In this document: positions 7,582-16,104 of the stretch, one piece after another | Layout of the letters: every line of letters begins with the position of its first letter | Position numbering within the stretch: position 1 is the stretch's first letter | Origin: Collinsella aerofaciens | GTDB taxonomy: Bacteria > Actinomycetota > Coriobacteriia > Coriobacteriales > Coriobacteriaceae | Direction of reading: 5' to 3' | Assembly (NCBI GenBank): GCA_021639365.1 | Contig: JAJXHK010000014.1 | Span: 1 to 43,464, forward strand | DNA: 43,464 nt | Notes under the pieces: model-generated | The model's input: only the letters and a program-made list of their open reading frames with translations | Database searches by the model: none | Told to the model about the DNA's origin: nothing | Translations under genes and position numbers: made by a program

Positions 7582-9381
7582 CTAACGATTCGCGTCCTGA
7601 GCGTGAACTTCACGCTTCTCTTGATACATGTTATGGTCGGCAACGCGGTATATCTCGGCTAGCGTACAGCCGGGTGTCTCTACCGTCGCGATGCCAAATG
7701 ACGCGCTGACGACCAGCGCATCATCGCTCGCCGCAGCAAGACCGCGGCGAAGATCTTGCACCAATTGACGCGCGGACTCGCGATCAGTGTAGGGGCATAT
7801 CAACAAAAACTCATCTCCACCAACGCGCATGGGCACAAACTTCTCGCCCGCCACCCGCCTCAATACAGACGCCGTACGCCGCAGCAACTCATCGCCCATT
7901 TCGTGACCGTAAAGATCGTTGGTGCGCTTGAGGTGGTTGCAGTCCATCATGATCACACTCACGGGCAGGGATTTGTTCACCGAGTCGTCGCCAAGGGACT
8001 CAAGGTAATTTCTATTGCGAAGCCCCGTCAGTTTGTCCTGAAAAGAAAGCTCTTCGGCGCGCTTTGCCATCGAGATGTTATGCGTCGCCACGACGACCGA
8101 TTCCAGTCGGCCCCGCTCATCGCAACGCTGCGGAACAACCTGCAGCGAATACCAAGCACCTCGGCAATCTCGCACCTCGGCATCCAAGTGCGGCACGCCC
8201 TCCATACGGTCCCGAAGCGTACTTGTATCTATAAGCTCCATGACCACTTCGCGGCTTTCGGGACTCACAACGTCTCGACAAACCGTGTCCAAAAAGTCAT
8301 ATGCCTCGGTATGCTCAGCAAATATTTTCGCCATCGACGGTGACATGTTAATTCCCTCGATCTCGAGCGTATCGAGATGCAACAGGAAGGTCGACTCATA
8401 CGCAGAACTGATGGCATTGATGATGCCGAGCTGCTTGTCCTTTTCGGCCAAGTTGCGACGGTCGGCAATAGTGCGCACCAACAGCACTACGACCCAAAAC
8501 GCCAGGCACGCCAGCACGCCGGCAGCGACAAATGCAATCCTGCCAGACATGACCTCAGATTTGGGGTAGAGCGCAAACAGGCGGTAGTCCTTATACGCCG
8601 CACGCACGGCATACCAGGTAGTTCCCTGATATTCGACGCGCGTTAGGCCTTCGTCTTTCCAGTCAGTTCCGCTATCGGCAAGAAGTCGGGCAAGGGCTAT
8701 ATCGACGGTCGAATCGTTTGAGGATACGATTTGCGCATCGCGCATCACGAGCACCGTTGGACCCTGATGGAACGTGTTGTTCACGAGCACGTCGGCGATA
8801 ACGTATGAATAGTCATCGGAGGGCTCAGCCGCAAGCGATTGATACCCCAACGCCACCCCATCACCGTACGGAATGGCACTCACGGCAAAGTCGACGCCGC
8901 GACGCTCTACGACGGTCGAGTAGGACTCTTTGGAGCCTCGATACATCGATGCGACCGGCGAACAGGCCAGCTCCTCTCGCCACAGCATCAGTGGATCGCG
9001 ACCGTCAGTATCGTAATGAGCGGCCATATGGCCGTCGGCGTCCATGACCAACATTCCCGAAAGACACTCGGTATGGACATATTCCTCGACCAGATCGTCG
9101 TTGACTTCAACGCGATCAGGCGGCAAGAACGCCGCAAACGACTCGAGCGCAGCATCCAAATTGTGCGTCGCCTCGGTTTTTCTTCCCTGTTCATATCGGT
9201 CATATTTTTTGCAGGCGTTTTTTAGAAACACCATGGTTTCCTGGCCAAACCCAAGCGTTTTATCGAGACAGCGATGCGTACCGACCATGTAGAGCAAACT
9301 CAATAGGACAACGCTGGCCACAACGCCGATAGCCGCGGCGACCAAACCCTTTCGACGCAAGCGGCACTTGTCATTTGTCAT
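7582..9381 (-). CDS. Membrane-bound diguanylate cyclase (GGDEF)
   Basis: 599 residues. TM1 is about 12-33, an extracytoplasmic sensor region about 34-280 (Cache-like in layout), and TM2 about 281-303. A PAS-like cytoplasmic region lies at about 315-440, then a GGDEF domain beginning QDKLTGLRNRNYL (448-460) with the active-site GGDEF at 521-525. The motif is intact, so synthesis of cyclic di-GMP from GTP is expected. The RxxD inhibitory site normally just before GGDEF is absent (Gly and Phe at those positions), so product inhibition through it is unlikely. It overlaps the upstream solute-binding-protein gene by ATGA, suggesting a sensor made of the two products. No EAL phosphodiesterase or obvious c-di-GMP riboswitch is visible in the window. 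Confidence 0.95.
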   Translation of the reverse strand: MTNDKCRLRRKGLVAAAIGVVASVVLLSLLYMVGTHRCLDKTLGFGQETMVFLKNACKKYDRYEQGRKTEATHNLDAALESFAAFLPPDRVEVNDDLVEEYVHTECLSGMLVMDADGHMAAHYDTDGRDPLMLWREELACSPVASMYRGSKESYSTVVERRGVDFAVSAIPYGDGVALGYQSLAAEPSDDYSYVIADVLVNNTFHQGPTVLVMRDAQIVSSNDSTVDIALARLLADSGTDWKDEGLTRVEYQGTTWYAVRAAYKDYRLFALYPKSEVMSGRIAFVAAGVLACLAFWVVVLLVRTIADRRNLAEKDKQLGIINAISSAYESTFLLHLDTLEIEGINMSPSMAKIFAEHTEAYDFLDTVCRDVVSPESREVVMELIDTSTLRDRMEGVPHLDAEVRDCRGAWYSLQVVPQRCDERGRLESVVVATHNISMAKRAEELSFQDKLTGLRNRNYLESLGDDSVNKSLPVSVIMMDCNHLKRTNDLYGHEMGDELLRRTASVLRRVAGEKFVPMRVGGDEFLLICPYTDRESARQLVQDLRRGLAAASDDALVVSASFGIATVETPGCTLAEIYRVADHNMYQEKREVHAQDANR

Positions 9382-10214
9382 GATTCCGCCCTTTGCCCGT
9401 CCGCCGTCGCTCCTGCCTTGTAATTGCTCACAATACGATCAATCGTGCCGTCCCGATCCATGTCGAACAGCACGGTATTGAGGTTTTTGACGTACTCCCC
9501 CTCATAGCTGTTCTCAAACGCAACGCCCAGGTCAACTGTCATAACGTTGTCGGCAAACACGCGATAAACACCGGGATACTGCGCGACGAGCCGGTCGAGC
9601 GATTGAACGTCCGCCATCCAACAGTCAACATAACCTTTGACCAGGGCAGCTTTGCAGAGTTCGGCAGAGCCATATGATTTGATGTGCACATCCGGCGAGA
9701 TACCCAGGTCCCCGGCAAGCAATCGGCGTTCACTCACCGAACCCGCAATCACCGCAATGGTCTTGCTTCCATCGAGAGACGTCAAACCCTTGATACCACT
9801 CGTTTTCTTGGCGGCGACCGAGACTGTCACAGTCAGATACGGCTCAGTCCAGTAATAATCGTCTTCGCGATAATTGGGTGAATAGTCGCACCACAGACAA
9901 TCGATATCGCCGTTTTTGAGCAGGCGATCGCGATCATTCCAAGATATGTCAACAAATTGCGGTTTGGTTCCAGCGCGCTTGCAGGCCTCGCGGGCGATAT
10001 CGATATCGATACCGGCGTAATCGCCTGTGGTATCGACATACACATAGGGGTCATTATCCGTAACGCCAATCTTGAGCACCGGGAGATCTTTATCGGCTTC
10101 ATTCGAGGAGGAAGGACTGCGTCGAACGGTATACGTCAGGGCGCCCGCACAGACGGCAACAAAGAGCATGAGCACAAACGAGACGATAGCGCCTCGTTTA
10201 ATACGTCTGGGCAC
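9378..10214 (-). CDS. Amino-acid-type solute-binding protein, membrane anchored
   Basis: 278 residues. An N-terminal hydrophobic helix (about 10-28) without a clear lipobox is followed by a family 3 (SBP_bac_3) domain: LKIGVTDNDPYVYVDTTGDYAGIDIDIA, then WNDRDRLLKNGDIDCLWCDY, then the second-lobe YLTVTVSVAAKK and NVMTVDLGVAFENS. Such proteins bind amino acids or similar ligands outside the membrane. No ABC permease or ATPase is nearby. Instead the gene overlaps the diguanylate cyclase gene by four bases. I infer that it acts as a ligand sensor for the cyclase rather than as a transporter part. It starts at GTG 10,214 just after GGAGGCAC. Confidence 0.9.
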   Translation of the reverse strand: MPRRIKRGAIVSFVLMLFVAVCAGALTYTVRRSPSSSNEADKDLPVLKIGVTDNDPYVYVDTTGDYAGIDIDIAREACKRAGTKPQFVDISWNDRDRLLKNGDIDCLWCDYSPNYREDDYYWTEPYLTVTVSVAAKKTSGIKGLTSLDGSKTIAVIAGSVSERRLLAGDLGISPDVHIKSYGSAELCKAALVKGYVDCWMADVQSLDRLVAQYPGVYRVFADNVMTVDLGVAFENSYEGEYVKNLNTVLFDMDRDGTIDRIVSNYKAGATADGQRAES

Positions 10215-10279
10215 GTGCCTCCTTTCATCAAAACAGCAGCCGAATTTTCATTCTATTACCGGAGCCTGCGGCAGCAACG

Positions 10280-10313
10280 AAAAAAGCGCCTCGCCCAAGA
10301 CGGGCAAGGCGCC
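10280..10313 (-). terminator. Terminator after purB
   Basis: GGCGCCttGCCC / GGGCgaGGCGC form a stem followed by a T-run on the minus strand (As at about 10,280-10,285). It separates purB from the solute-binding-protein gene. Confidence 0.8.
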
Positions 10314-10354
10314 AATGGTTGAAATGTATCCGCAAGCGGTCGAATAAAGCCAGC

Positions 10355-11701
10355 CTACTCGAAGCTCAGCTGCTTCAGACGATCAAAGACCGTGTCGATA
10401 CGGGTGAGGAAGTCCCACGGATCAAAGATCTCGTCGAGCTTCTCCTGGCTGACGGTGCAGCGCGGGTCGGCCTCGAGACGCTCCTTAAAGGTGGGGCCGG
10501 AGACACAATCCTGCACCTCGTGCCAAGTTGCCATGGCGTTCTCCTGCACAATGGCGTACGCGTCCTCGCGGGTGATGCCCGTGTCGACGAGGGCCAGCAG
10601 CACCTTGGAGGAGAAGATGAGGCCGCGGGTCTTATTGAGGTTGGCCATCATGCGGGCAGGGTACAGCTGCAGGCCGTCGATAACGCGGATGAGGCACTGG
10701 AACATGTGGTCGAGGGCGATGAAGCTGTCGGCCTGGGCGACACGCTCGGCAGAGGAGTGCGAAATGTCACGCTCGTGCCACAGGGCGACGTTATCGAAGG
10801 CAACCTGGGCGTTGGACTTCACGACGCGCGACAGACCGCAGACCTTCTCCATGGTAATCGGGTTGCGCTTGTGCGGCATGGCGGAGCTGCCCTTTTGACC
10901 CTTGCGGAACGGCTCCTCGGCCTCGAGCGTATCGGTCTTCTGCAGATTGCGAACCTCGGTAGCGATGCGCTCGCAGGTGGCCGCGGTGGTGGCGAGAACG
11001 CCGGCGAGATAGGCGTGATGGTCGCGGCTGATAACCTGCGTGGACAGCGGGTCGTGAACCAGACCCAGGTGCTCGCAGACATACTCCTCGACAAACGGTT
11101 CGATGGAGCTGTACGTGCCAACAGCGCCCGAGATGGCACCGAAGGCAACATTCTTGCGGGCGTCCTCAAGACGATCCAGATCGCGCTTGAGTTCCCAGGC
11201 CCAAGAGCCGAACTTCATGCCGAAGGTCATCGGCTCGGCGTGGATGCCATGAGTGCGGCCGGCACAGAGCGTGTTGCGCTCCTCAAAGGCGCGACGCTTG
11301 CAAATCTCGCCGAGCTTCTTGACGTCCTCGATGATCAGGTCGCAGGCCTGGGTGAGCTGGTAGCACAGAGCCGTGTCGCCCAGATCGGAGCTGGTCATGC
11401 CATAGTGAACCCAGCGGCTGGGCTTGGGGTCGCCCTCGGGAACATCGGCGTCGATGTACTCCTTCATGTTGGTCAGGAAGGCGATGACATCGTGGCGCGT
11501 GACCTCCTCGATCTCGTCGACCTTTGCCTTCTCAAAGTTGGCATGGTCGCGGATCCACTGGGCCTCGTCTTTAGAAATGCCGATCTTGCCGAGCTCCGCC
11601 TGGGCCTCGCAGGCCAGGACCTCGATCTCCTGCCAAATGGCGTACTTGTTCTCGAGGGAGAAGATGTGTCCCATCTCCGGGCGGGTATAGCGATCGATCA
11701 T
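10355..11701 (-). CDS. purB: Adenylosuccinate lyase
   Basis: 448-residue fumarase/aspartase-superfamily enzyme acting twice in purine synthesis: SAICAR to AICAR, and adenylosuccinate to AMP. Visible landmarks are MIDRYTRPEM at the N-terminus, HYGMTSSDLGDTA, AGRTHGIHAEP with the catalytic His, and the signature loop GSSAMPHKRNP with the catalytic Ser. The ATG at 11,701 is preceded by AAAAAGGAG at about 6 nt, so the longer frame to 11,767 is not used. Apparently monocistronic: a terminator lies 42 nt beyond the stop. The promoter region (11,702-11,800) shows no unmistakable boxes. Confidence 0.97.
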   Translation of the reverse strand: MIDRYTRPEMGHIFSLENKYAIWQEIEVLACEAQAELGKIGISKDEAQWIRDHANFEKAKVDEIEEVTRHDVIAFLTNMKEYIDADVPEGDPKPSRWVHYGMTSSDLGDTALCYQLTQACDLIIEDVKKLGEICKRRAFEERNTLCAGRTHGIHAEPMTFGMKFGSWAWELKRDLDRLEDARKNVAFGAISGAVGTYSSIEPFVEEYVCEHLGLVHDPLSTQVISRDHHAYLAGVLATTAATCERIATEVRNLQKTDTLEAEEPFRKGQKGSSAMPHKRNPITMEKVCGLSRVVKSNAQVAFDNVALWHERDISHSSAERVAQADSFIALDHMFQCLIRVIDGLQLYPARMMANLNKTRGLIFSSKVLLALVDTGITREDAYAIVQENAMATWHEVQDCVSGPTFKERLEADPRCTVSQEKLDEIFDPWDFLTRIDTVFDRLKQLSFE

Positions 11702-11803
11702 AGCGGCTCCTTTTTGGTTATTGGCACGTTGGTCGTAACCCAACCATTGTACCGTGCGCAGGTGCAAGTATGGGCAGCAGGCATTAACCTAACATTTTGG
11801 AAT

Positions 11804-11947
11804 TGGAGCAAGCAACGGGACGTCCGCGTATTTGCTTCGCAAATCCGCACCGGCTTCAGGCGCCTGCCGGCGCCTTCGCCTGCTCGCTACAAACGCTTCG
11901 CGTTTGTTTTACGCTCGCACCCTGTCGGGTTCGAGTCCCGGCGCTTT
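11804..11947. repeat. Palindrome-rich element flanked by tRNA 3'-end copies (copy B)
   Basis: The left edge (11,804-11,821) matches 16 of 18 bases of the tRNA-Gly 3' end at 11,995-12,012. The interior has hairpins such as ATTTGC/GCAAAT (11,830-11,844) and AAACG/CGTTT (11,891-11,905). The right edge (11,924-11,947) is a T-arm plus acceptor-like piece, CGGGTTCGAGTCCCG then GCGCTTTA, in the opposite direction. The right third aligns with copy A at 391-441. Non-coding. Confidence 0.55.
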
Positions 11948-11951
11948 ATTG

Positions 11952-11986
11952 AAAAAAGCACGGCACCGGAACGGTGTCGTGCTTTT
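11952..11986 (-). terminator. Terminator of tRNA-Gly
   Basis: AGCACG(G)CACCG / CGGTG(T)CGTGCT form a stem with a short GAA loop, flanked by A6 on the left (T6 on the minus strand) and T4 on the right. It ends minus-strand transcription just after tRNA-Gly and also faces element copy B. Confidence 0.85.
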
Positions 11987-11994
11987 ACTTTTTC

Positions 11995-12069
11995 TGGAGC
12001 GGGCAACGGGACTCGAACCCGCGAGTGTCAGCTTGGGAAGCTGATGCCTTACCACTTGGCGATGCCCGC
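11995..12069 (-). tRNA. tRNA-Gly (anticodon CCC)
   Basis: On the minus strand: acceptor GCGGGCA, D-arm, anticodon loop TTCCCAA (CCC), T-arm CGGGTTCGAGTCCCG, acceptor TGCCCGC, discriminator T, then an encoded CCA. All stems pair. It is flanked by a promoter and a terminator of its own. Confidence 0.96.
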
Positions 12070-12082
12070 TTGTGTGTTGGCT

Positions 12083-12112
12083 AGTATAACGCGGTTGTCT
12101 TGTTCGATACAA
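12083..12112 (-). promoter_or_regulatory. Promoter of tRNA-Gly
   Basis: On the minus strand TTGTAT (12,107-12,112) and TATACT (12,083-12,088) are 18 bp apart, and the -10 box lies 13 bp before the tRNA 5' end. Confidence 0.6.
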
Positions 12113-12366
12113 GGGTGGCGATGCTTGTTTTAGCTGTGGAGATTCGTTTGAAAATCGCATCAATTGTGGAGACGAGGACCTTTGGCCTCCTGTTCTCCTT
12201 ATCTTCTACCTGCGCTTTTGCCTGATTGTTGTATTTGAGCTCAATTTGTCAGGAATTGGGCAAGCTTTTGGTCAGGCTCCGGTACTTACCCGCATGAACC
12301 TCGGGGGTAGCCTCATCCTACGCGTCGCAACCTCCCCATGCGGCGCACGAGGGATAAGGAGCAGCC
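12113..12366. other. Intergenic region upstream of the adhesin gene
   Basis: About 250 bp between the tRNA-Gly promoter and the adhesin start. CCGCATG (about 12,289) and CATGCGG (about 12,338) form the base of a long-range stem near the start codon, with a GGGGGTAG stretch inside. I see no riboswitch consensus and no convincing promoter. The adhesin promoter must lie here. Confidence 0.4.
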
Positions 12367-15300
12367 ATGTCCAACGCACCCACGCACTCTGTCCACAGCG
12401 CAATCGCAACAGGTCCGCTGCTCCTGCTCCTCTTCCTGCTGTTCGGCTGTCTGGCACCGGGAGCCGCATTTGCCGTCGATGGCTACGACCAGCTCGGCTT
12501 CCGCACTATTAGCGATGATTGTGGGCCCTTCTTCATCGGCAAGTATGAAGCTCAAGACGCCTCGATTGCCTACTGCATGAACCAGGAGCGCCCCGGCCCC
12601 ACCAAGCCGGGCGGCCCATGGCTCAACTTTGATCAAGGCTGGGTGTGGCTCGACGACGAGTTCGCGGCAATCGTTTGTCACGGATATCCTACCGCCACGT
12701 CGTTTGGCGGTTACCATCTTTCACCCGATCGCGCCCGCGCCGCCACCCAGCTTGCCGTATGGATGCTCAACGGCACTACCCATGTCGACGGCACCTACTC
12801 CTACACGACCGCTCAGGGCAAAACCAAGAGCGGGCACTTTACCGCCGACAATGAAGTCGTGGCGGCTGCGCGGTGGCTCCACGACAGCGCAAAATCAGGG
12901 AGCATCAAAGCCGCTCCGCACCGCGCGCGGCGCTATATAGGAACCGTATCGGGCGGCAGCAAACGTCAAGACATGCTCTATGTACTGCCGGCGGTCTCTG
13001 TTTCCTTCCAAAAGCAGTCTGCAAACGCTGCCATTACCAGCGGAAACAATACTTATCAGTTTGACGGGGCAACATTCGATGTTTTTGAGAGCGCCAGCGG
13101 CGCGCGTGTCGGCACCGTCCAGATGGACAGCAACGGTCGAGCGCAGGCAACACTCCTACCCAACACGGCATACTACCTAGTTGAGACAACAGCGCCAGCT
13201 GGTTATATCCCCCTGCACGATCGCATTGCCTTTACCACGACGGATAACGGCGGATACGTCACCATTGATGAACAACCCGGCACCATTACCTTGCGCATTG
13301 TAAAGCTCGACGCCGCAACGAATGCAGGCCCCCAAGTTGGGGGTTCGCTCGCAGGAGCAGAATTCGCGTGCGTATCGCAATCAACCCCTGGATGGACACA
13401 AACTCTCAGGACCGATGAAAGCGGTCGAGCTACCCTCACCGATGTCCCCCTGGGAACCTTTACCATCTATGAATCGAAGGCGCCCGAGGGCTATTTGCCC
13501 TCCGGTGACAGTTGGTCTTACACCGTTGGAGCCGACCAACTCGGCGATTCAGGCGTGGTCGAGATCGAATCTCGCGTTTCCGATATCCCCATTGCGTTTG
13601 ACCTTGAGATTTCCAAATTCAAGGACTACGGCAATAGTGATCAATCCGGCCTGGAGCAGCCGGCAGGAGATGTTGTCTTTGAGGTTGTCAGTAACAGCTC
13701 TCAGCAGGTTGTTGGCACACTGACTACAAACATCTATGGCTTTGCCTCCACCAAAGACCGGCCCGAAGCATGGTTCGGCACAGGCAAGCGACCAGCCGGT
13801 GTCCACGGAGCCGTCCCATACGACCGCGCCGGCTACACGGTTCGTGAGGTTCCGGAAACCGTCCCCGAGGGTTTTAAACGTGCGGGGGAATGGACCGTCG
13901 AGGCCAATCAGATTTCCGACGGCGCCGAGCTTCAATATATCGTGGACAACCACGCTCTGTCGACGCATCTCCAGATTGTAAAACGCGATGCCCAGACAGG
14001 CGCTTCTGTTCCCCTAGCCGGATTCACCTTCCAACTCCTCGATAGCAATCACAAACCTGTCTCACAAACATGCTGGTATCCAGCACATAACGTAATGGAC
14101 ACCTTTACGACTGACGCGACCGGCACCGTCACACTGCCCGAATCGCTCGTGCCGGGCACCTATTATGTACGCGAAACCTCGGCCAAAGAGCCCTATCTTG
14201 TCGGCGGAGAGATCGAGGTAAACATACCCGCCGATATAAACCTAACGCCCGTTGCAATCGTCTCGTATTATGACCACGCCGCGACCGGAAACATCAGGAT
14301 CGTTAAAAGCGATGCCGTAGACGGCTGCAGCCTCGTGGGCGCCATCTTTGAGATCCGTGCCTCAGGTGATATCGTGCGCCCCGACGGTAGCATTGCCGCG
14401 CTCGACGGTGAGACTGTCGCTACCGTCACGACGGATGAAACTGGAGAAGCACGCGCGGACGACCTCCCGCTGGGATCTGGCACCGCACGCTACGAGGTTG
14501 TCGAGACTCAAGCGCCGACCGGCTTCTTGCTCGACCGGACGCATCATATCGTCGACCTTACCTATGCCGACCAGAAAACACCCGTTGTGGAAGCACGGCT
14601 TAACGTATCCGACGATTACACCAAGGTTGATATCTCCAAGGTCGATGCAAGCGGAGAGCAGGAAGTGAAAGGCGCACAGCTCACCTTATCTGGTCCCGAT
14701 AAAACCGAAATAGACTCCTGGACCTCATCCGACAAGCCGCACCGCATCGAACATCTTGCACCCGGCACCTACTCGTTGCGCGAAACGATGTCTCCGCGGA
14801 CCTATGACCTTGCCGAGGAGCTAACGTTTGAAATAAAGGATACGGGAGAAGTCCAATCCGTCGCGATGAAGGATGCGCCCATCGAGATCAAAGGACAGGT
14901 CGACAAGCGTCAGGAACTTGTCCAACCTATCGGGAAGGGTCTGTTGGCTAACGGCGATGGAAAAAACCGCGCCGCGATGCAAACCAATACGGATGGGCTT
15001 TTCTCCTATACCATCGATGCTCGAAACGATTCCGCTACTTGGGTTGATGAGTTTACGATTACCGATGATCTTGAGTGCGCCAAAGACGGCACGGCGAGAT
15101 TCGTCTCAATCGAAACCCCCGTCGCCATCGGCGACCTCAACGGTCTGTGCAACGTGTGGTATCGCACGACGCCGTTGGACTCGACAGACGTCGATGAGCC
15201 GGCAAACGCGACGCTTGACGATGGGCACGAAAATCCTTGGCTTGAGTCCGACGAAGTAAAAGAGAGTCTGGGTGAAGATTGCCGCCTCGTCGATTACGAC

Positions 15301-15798
15301 GGCTGGCACCTCTGGAAGGCGGATGTCTCGACCACGGAATCCGCCACACTCGAGGCGAAAGAACTCGACCTTGCATCCAATACCGTCGTGACGGGCATTC
15401 GCATTGAATACGGTGCGGTAGCCGCCGACTTTACGACTCGAAGCGATACGGATTCTTGGACCCGTGATGATCTCAAAGATGAGCACGACGACCTTGACGA
15501 TGCCAAAGCAATCCTTGGCACAGATGCTCGGGGCGCAGTCGTGCACATGCAGGCAACGTCGGCTTACACACCCCAAACTGCACTCACCAACAGCGCACGC
15601 GTCGATCTTTGCCGCAACGGCGGCGGCGATAAACTTGAGTCACATGACGAGGACAGTGTCATTCAACGCTGTACCCTACCGCAGGACCTACCGGCAACAG
15701 GGTCAGCTCCCATCGCCGCTTGCATCACCGCGCTCCTGACCTCGGGTGCCGCAGCCCTATGGTTCGCTCGCCTTAGGTCAATCCCAAAGAAGCGCTAG
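12367..15798 (+). CDS. LPXTG-anchored adhesin with thioester domain and Cna-B repeats
   Basis: 1143-residue cell-wall-anchored surface protein. A signal peptide (about 1-36, cleavage after AAFA) is followed by a thioester domain: Cys70 in AYCMNQ and Gln128 in ATQLAVWML are the expected partners of an internal Cys-Gln thioester, used by related adhesins for covalent attachment to host surfaces. Several Cna-B/SpaA-like beta domains follow (starting near 225, 310, 410, 540, 640 and 750), recognisable by repeats of ETxAPxGY-type endings such as YLVETTAPAGY, YESKAPEGYL and VVETQAPTGFL. A larger C-terminal domain precedes the sortase signal LPATG, a hydrophobic helix and KKR. RBS AAGGAG lies 5 nt before the ATG. 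No sortase gene is in the window. It stands alone, between tRNA-Gly and a convergent small gene. Confidence 0.94.
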   Translation: MSNAPTHSVHSAIATGPLLLLLFLLFGCLAPGAAFAVDGYDQLGFRTISDDCGPFFIGKYEAQDASIAYCMNQERPGPTKPGGPWLNFDQGWVWLDDEFAAIVCHGYPTATSFGGYHLSPDRARAATQLAVWMLNGTTHVDGTYSYTTAQGKTKSGHFTADNEVVAAARWLHDSAKSGSIKAAPHRARRYIGTVSGGSKRQDMLYVLPAVSVSFQKQSANAAITSGNNTYQFDGATFDVFESASGARVGTVQMDSNGRAQATLLPNTAYYLVETTAPAGYIPLHDRIAFTTTDNGGYVTIDEQPGTITLRIVKLDAATNAGPQVGGSLAGAEFACVSQSTPGWTQTLRTDESGRATLTDVPLGTFTIYESKAPEGYLPSGDSWSYTVGADQLGDSGVVEIESRVSDIPIAFDLEISKFKDYGNSDQSGLEQPAGDVVFEVVSNSSQQVVGTLTTNIYGFASTKDRPEAWFGTGKRPAGVHGAVPYDRAGYTVREVPETVPEGFKRAGEWTVEANQISDGAELQYIVDNHALSTHLQIVKRDAQTGASVPLAGFTFQLLDSNHKPVSQTCWYPAHNVMDTFTTDATGTVTLPESLVPGTYYVRETSAKEPYLVGGEIEVNIPADINLTPVAIVSYYDHAATGNIRIVKSDAVDGCSLVGAIFEIRASGDIVRPDGSIAALDGETVATVTTDETGEARADDLPLGSGTARYEVVETQAPTGFLLDRTHHIVDLTYADQKTPVVEARLNVSDDYTKVDISKVDASGEQEVKGAQLTLSGPDKTEIDSWTSSDKPHRIEHLAPGTYSLRETMSPRTYDLAEELTFEIKDTGEVQSVAMKDAPIEIKGQVDKRQELVQPIGKGLLANGDGKNRAAMQTNTDGLFSYTIDARNDSATWVDEFTITDDLECAKDGTARFVSIETPVAIGDLNGLCNVWYRTTPLDSTDVDEPANATLDDGHENPWLESDEVKESLGEDCRLVDYDGWHLWKADVSTTESATLEAKELDLASNTVVTGIRIEYGAVAADFTTRSDTDSWTRDDLKDEHDDLDDAKAILGTDARGAVVHMQATSAYTPQTALTNSARVDLCRNGGGDKLESHDEDSVIQRCTLPQDLPATGSAPIAACITALLTSGAAALWFARLRSIPKKR

Positions 15799-15805
15799 CG
15801 CGATG

Positions 15806-15843
15806 AAAAAGCGGGCGAGCCAGTCCCCCGGCTCGCCCGCTTT
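15806..15843. terminator. Bidirectional terminator
   Basis: A perfect 11-bp stem (15,811-15,821 with 15,830-15,840) lies between the convergent adhesin and small membrane protein genes. A5 on the left gives a T-run on the minus strand and TTT follows on the plus strand, so it serves both genes. Confidence 0.85.
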
Positions 15844-15864
15844 CAATCATTTAAATCGCCGTAT

Positions 15865-16083
15865 CTACTCTGCAGACGAAGATCCACCATCAACGATTGC
15901 TTGCTCGGACTCAGGAATCCCATCGGCGCCCGTGCTCTGTTCTTGCTCCACCTCTTCGCTGATTGCGGAGGCGGGGGTCGAGCCCTTCGCGCCCACGATG
16001 TAGGCAGCTCCAAACCCTAACGCAATGGCGATCAAGGTCAAAATCACGTAGACAGGCCAATGGCGCTTAATATACGAAAACAC
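15865..16083 (-). CDS. Small single-pass membrane protein
   Basis: 72 residues: a short basic N-terminus (MFSYIKRHW), one hydrophobic helix (about 10-31), and an acidic, Ser/Glu-rich C-terminal tail of about 40 residues. No recognised family. The GTG start at 16,083 has AAGGAG 5 nt upstream. It lies 21 nt downstream of the large M28-like membrane protein gene and is probably its operon partner. An accessory role in the same membrane complex is inference. Confidence 0.75.
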   Translation of the reverse strand: MFSYIKRHWPVYVILTLIAIALGFGAAYIVGAKGSTPASAISEEVEQEQSTGADGIPESEQAIVDGGSSSAE

Positions 16084-16104
16084 GTTGACTCCTTAGAGCT
16101 CCGT

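Noticed and set aside
10319..12133. 604-codon plus-strand frame over purB and tRNA-Gly
   Set aside because: Runs antisense through a certain enzyme gene and through a tRNA and terminators.
12230..12360. Possible c-di-GMP riboswitch before the adhesin
   Set aside because: Attractive given the nearby cyclase, but I find no GEMM-type core. Only a GC-rich long-range stem is visible.
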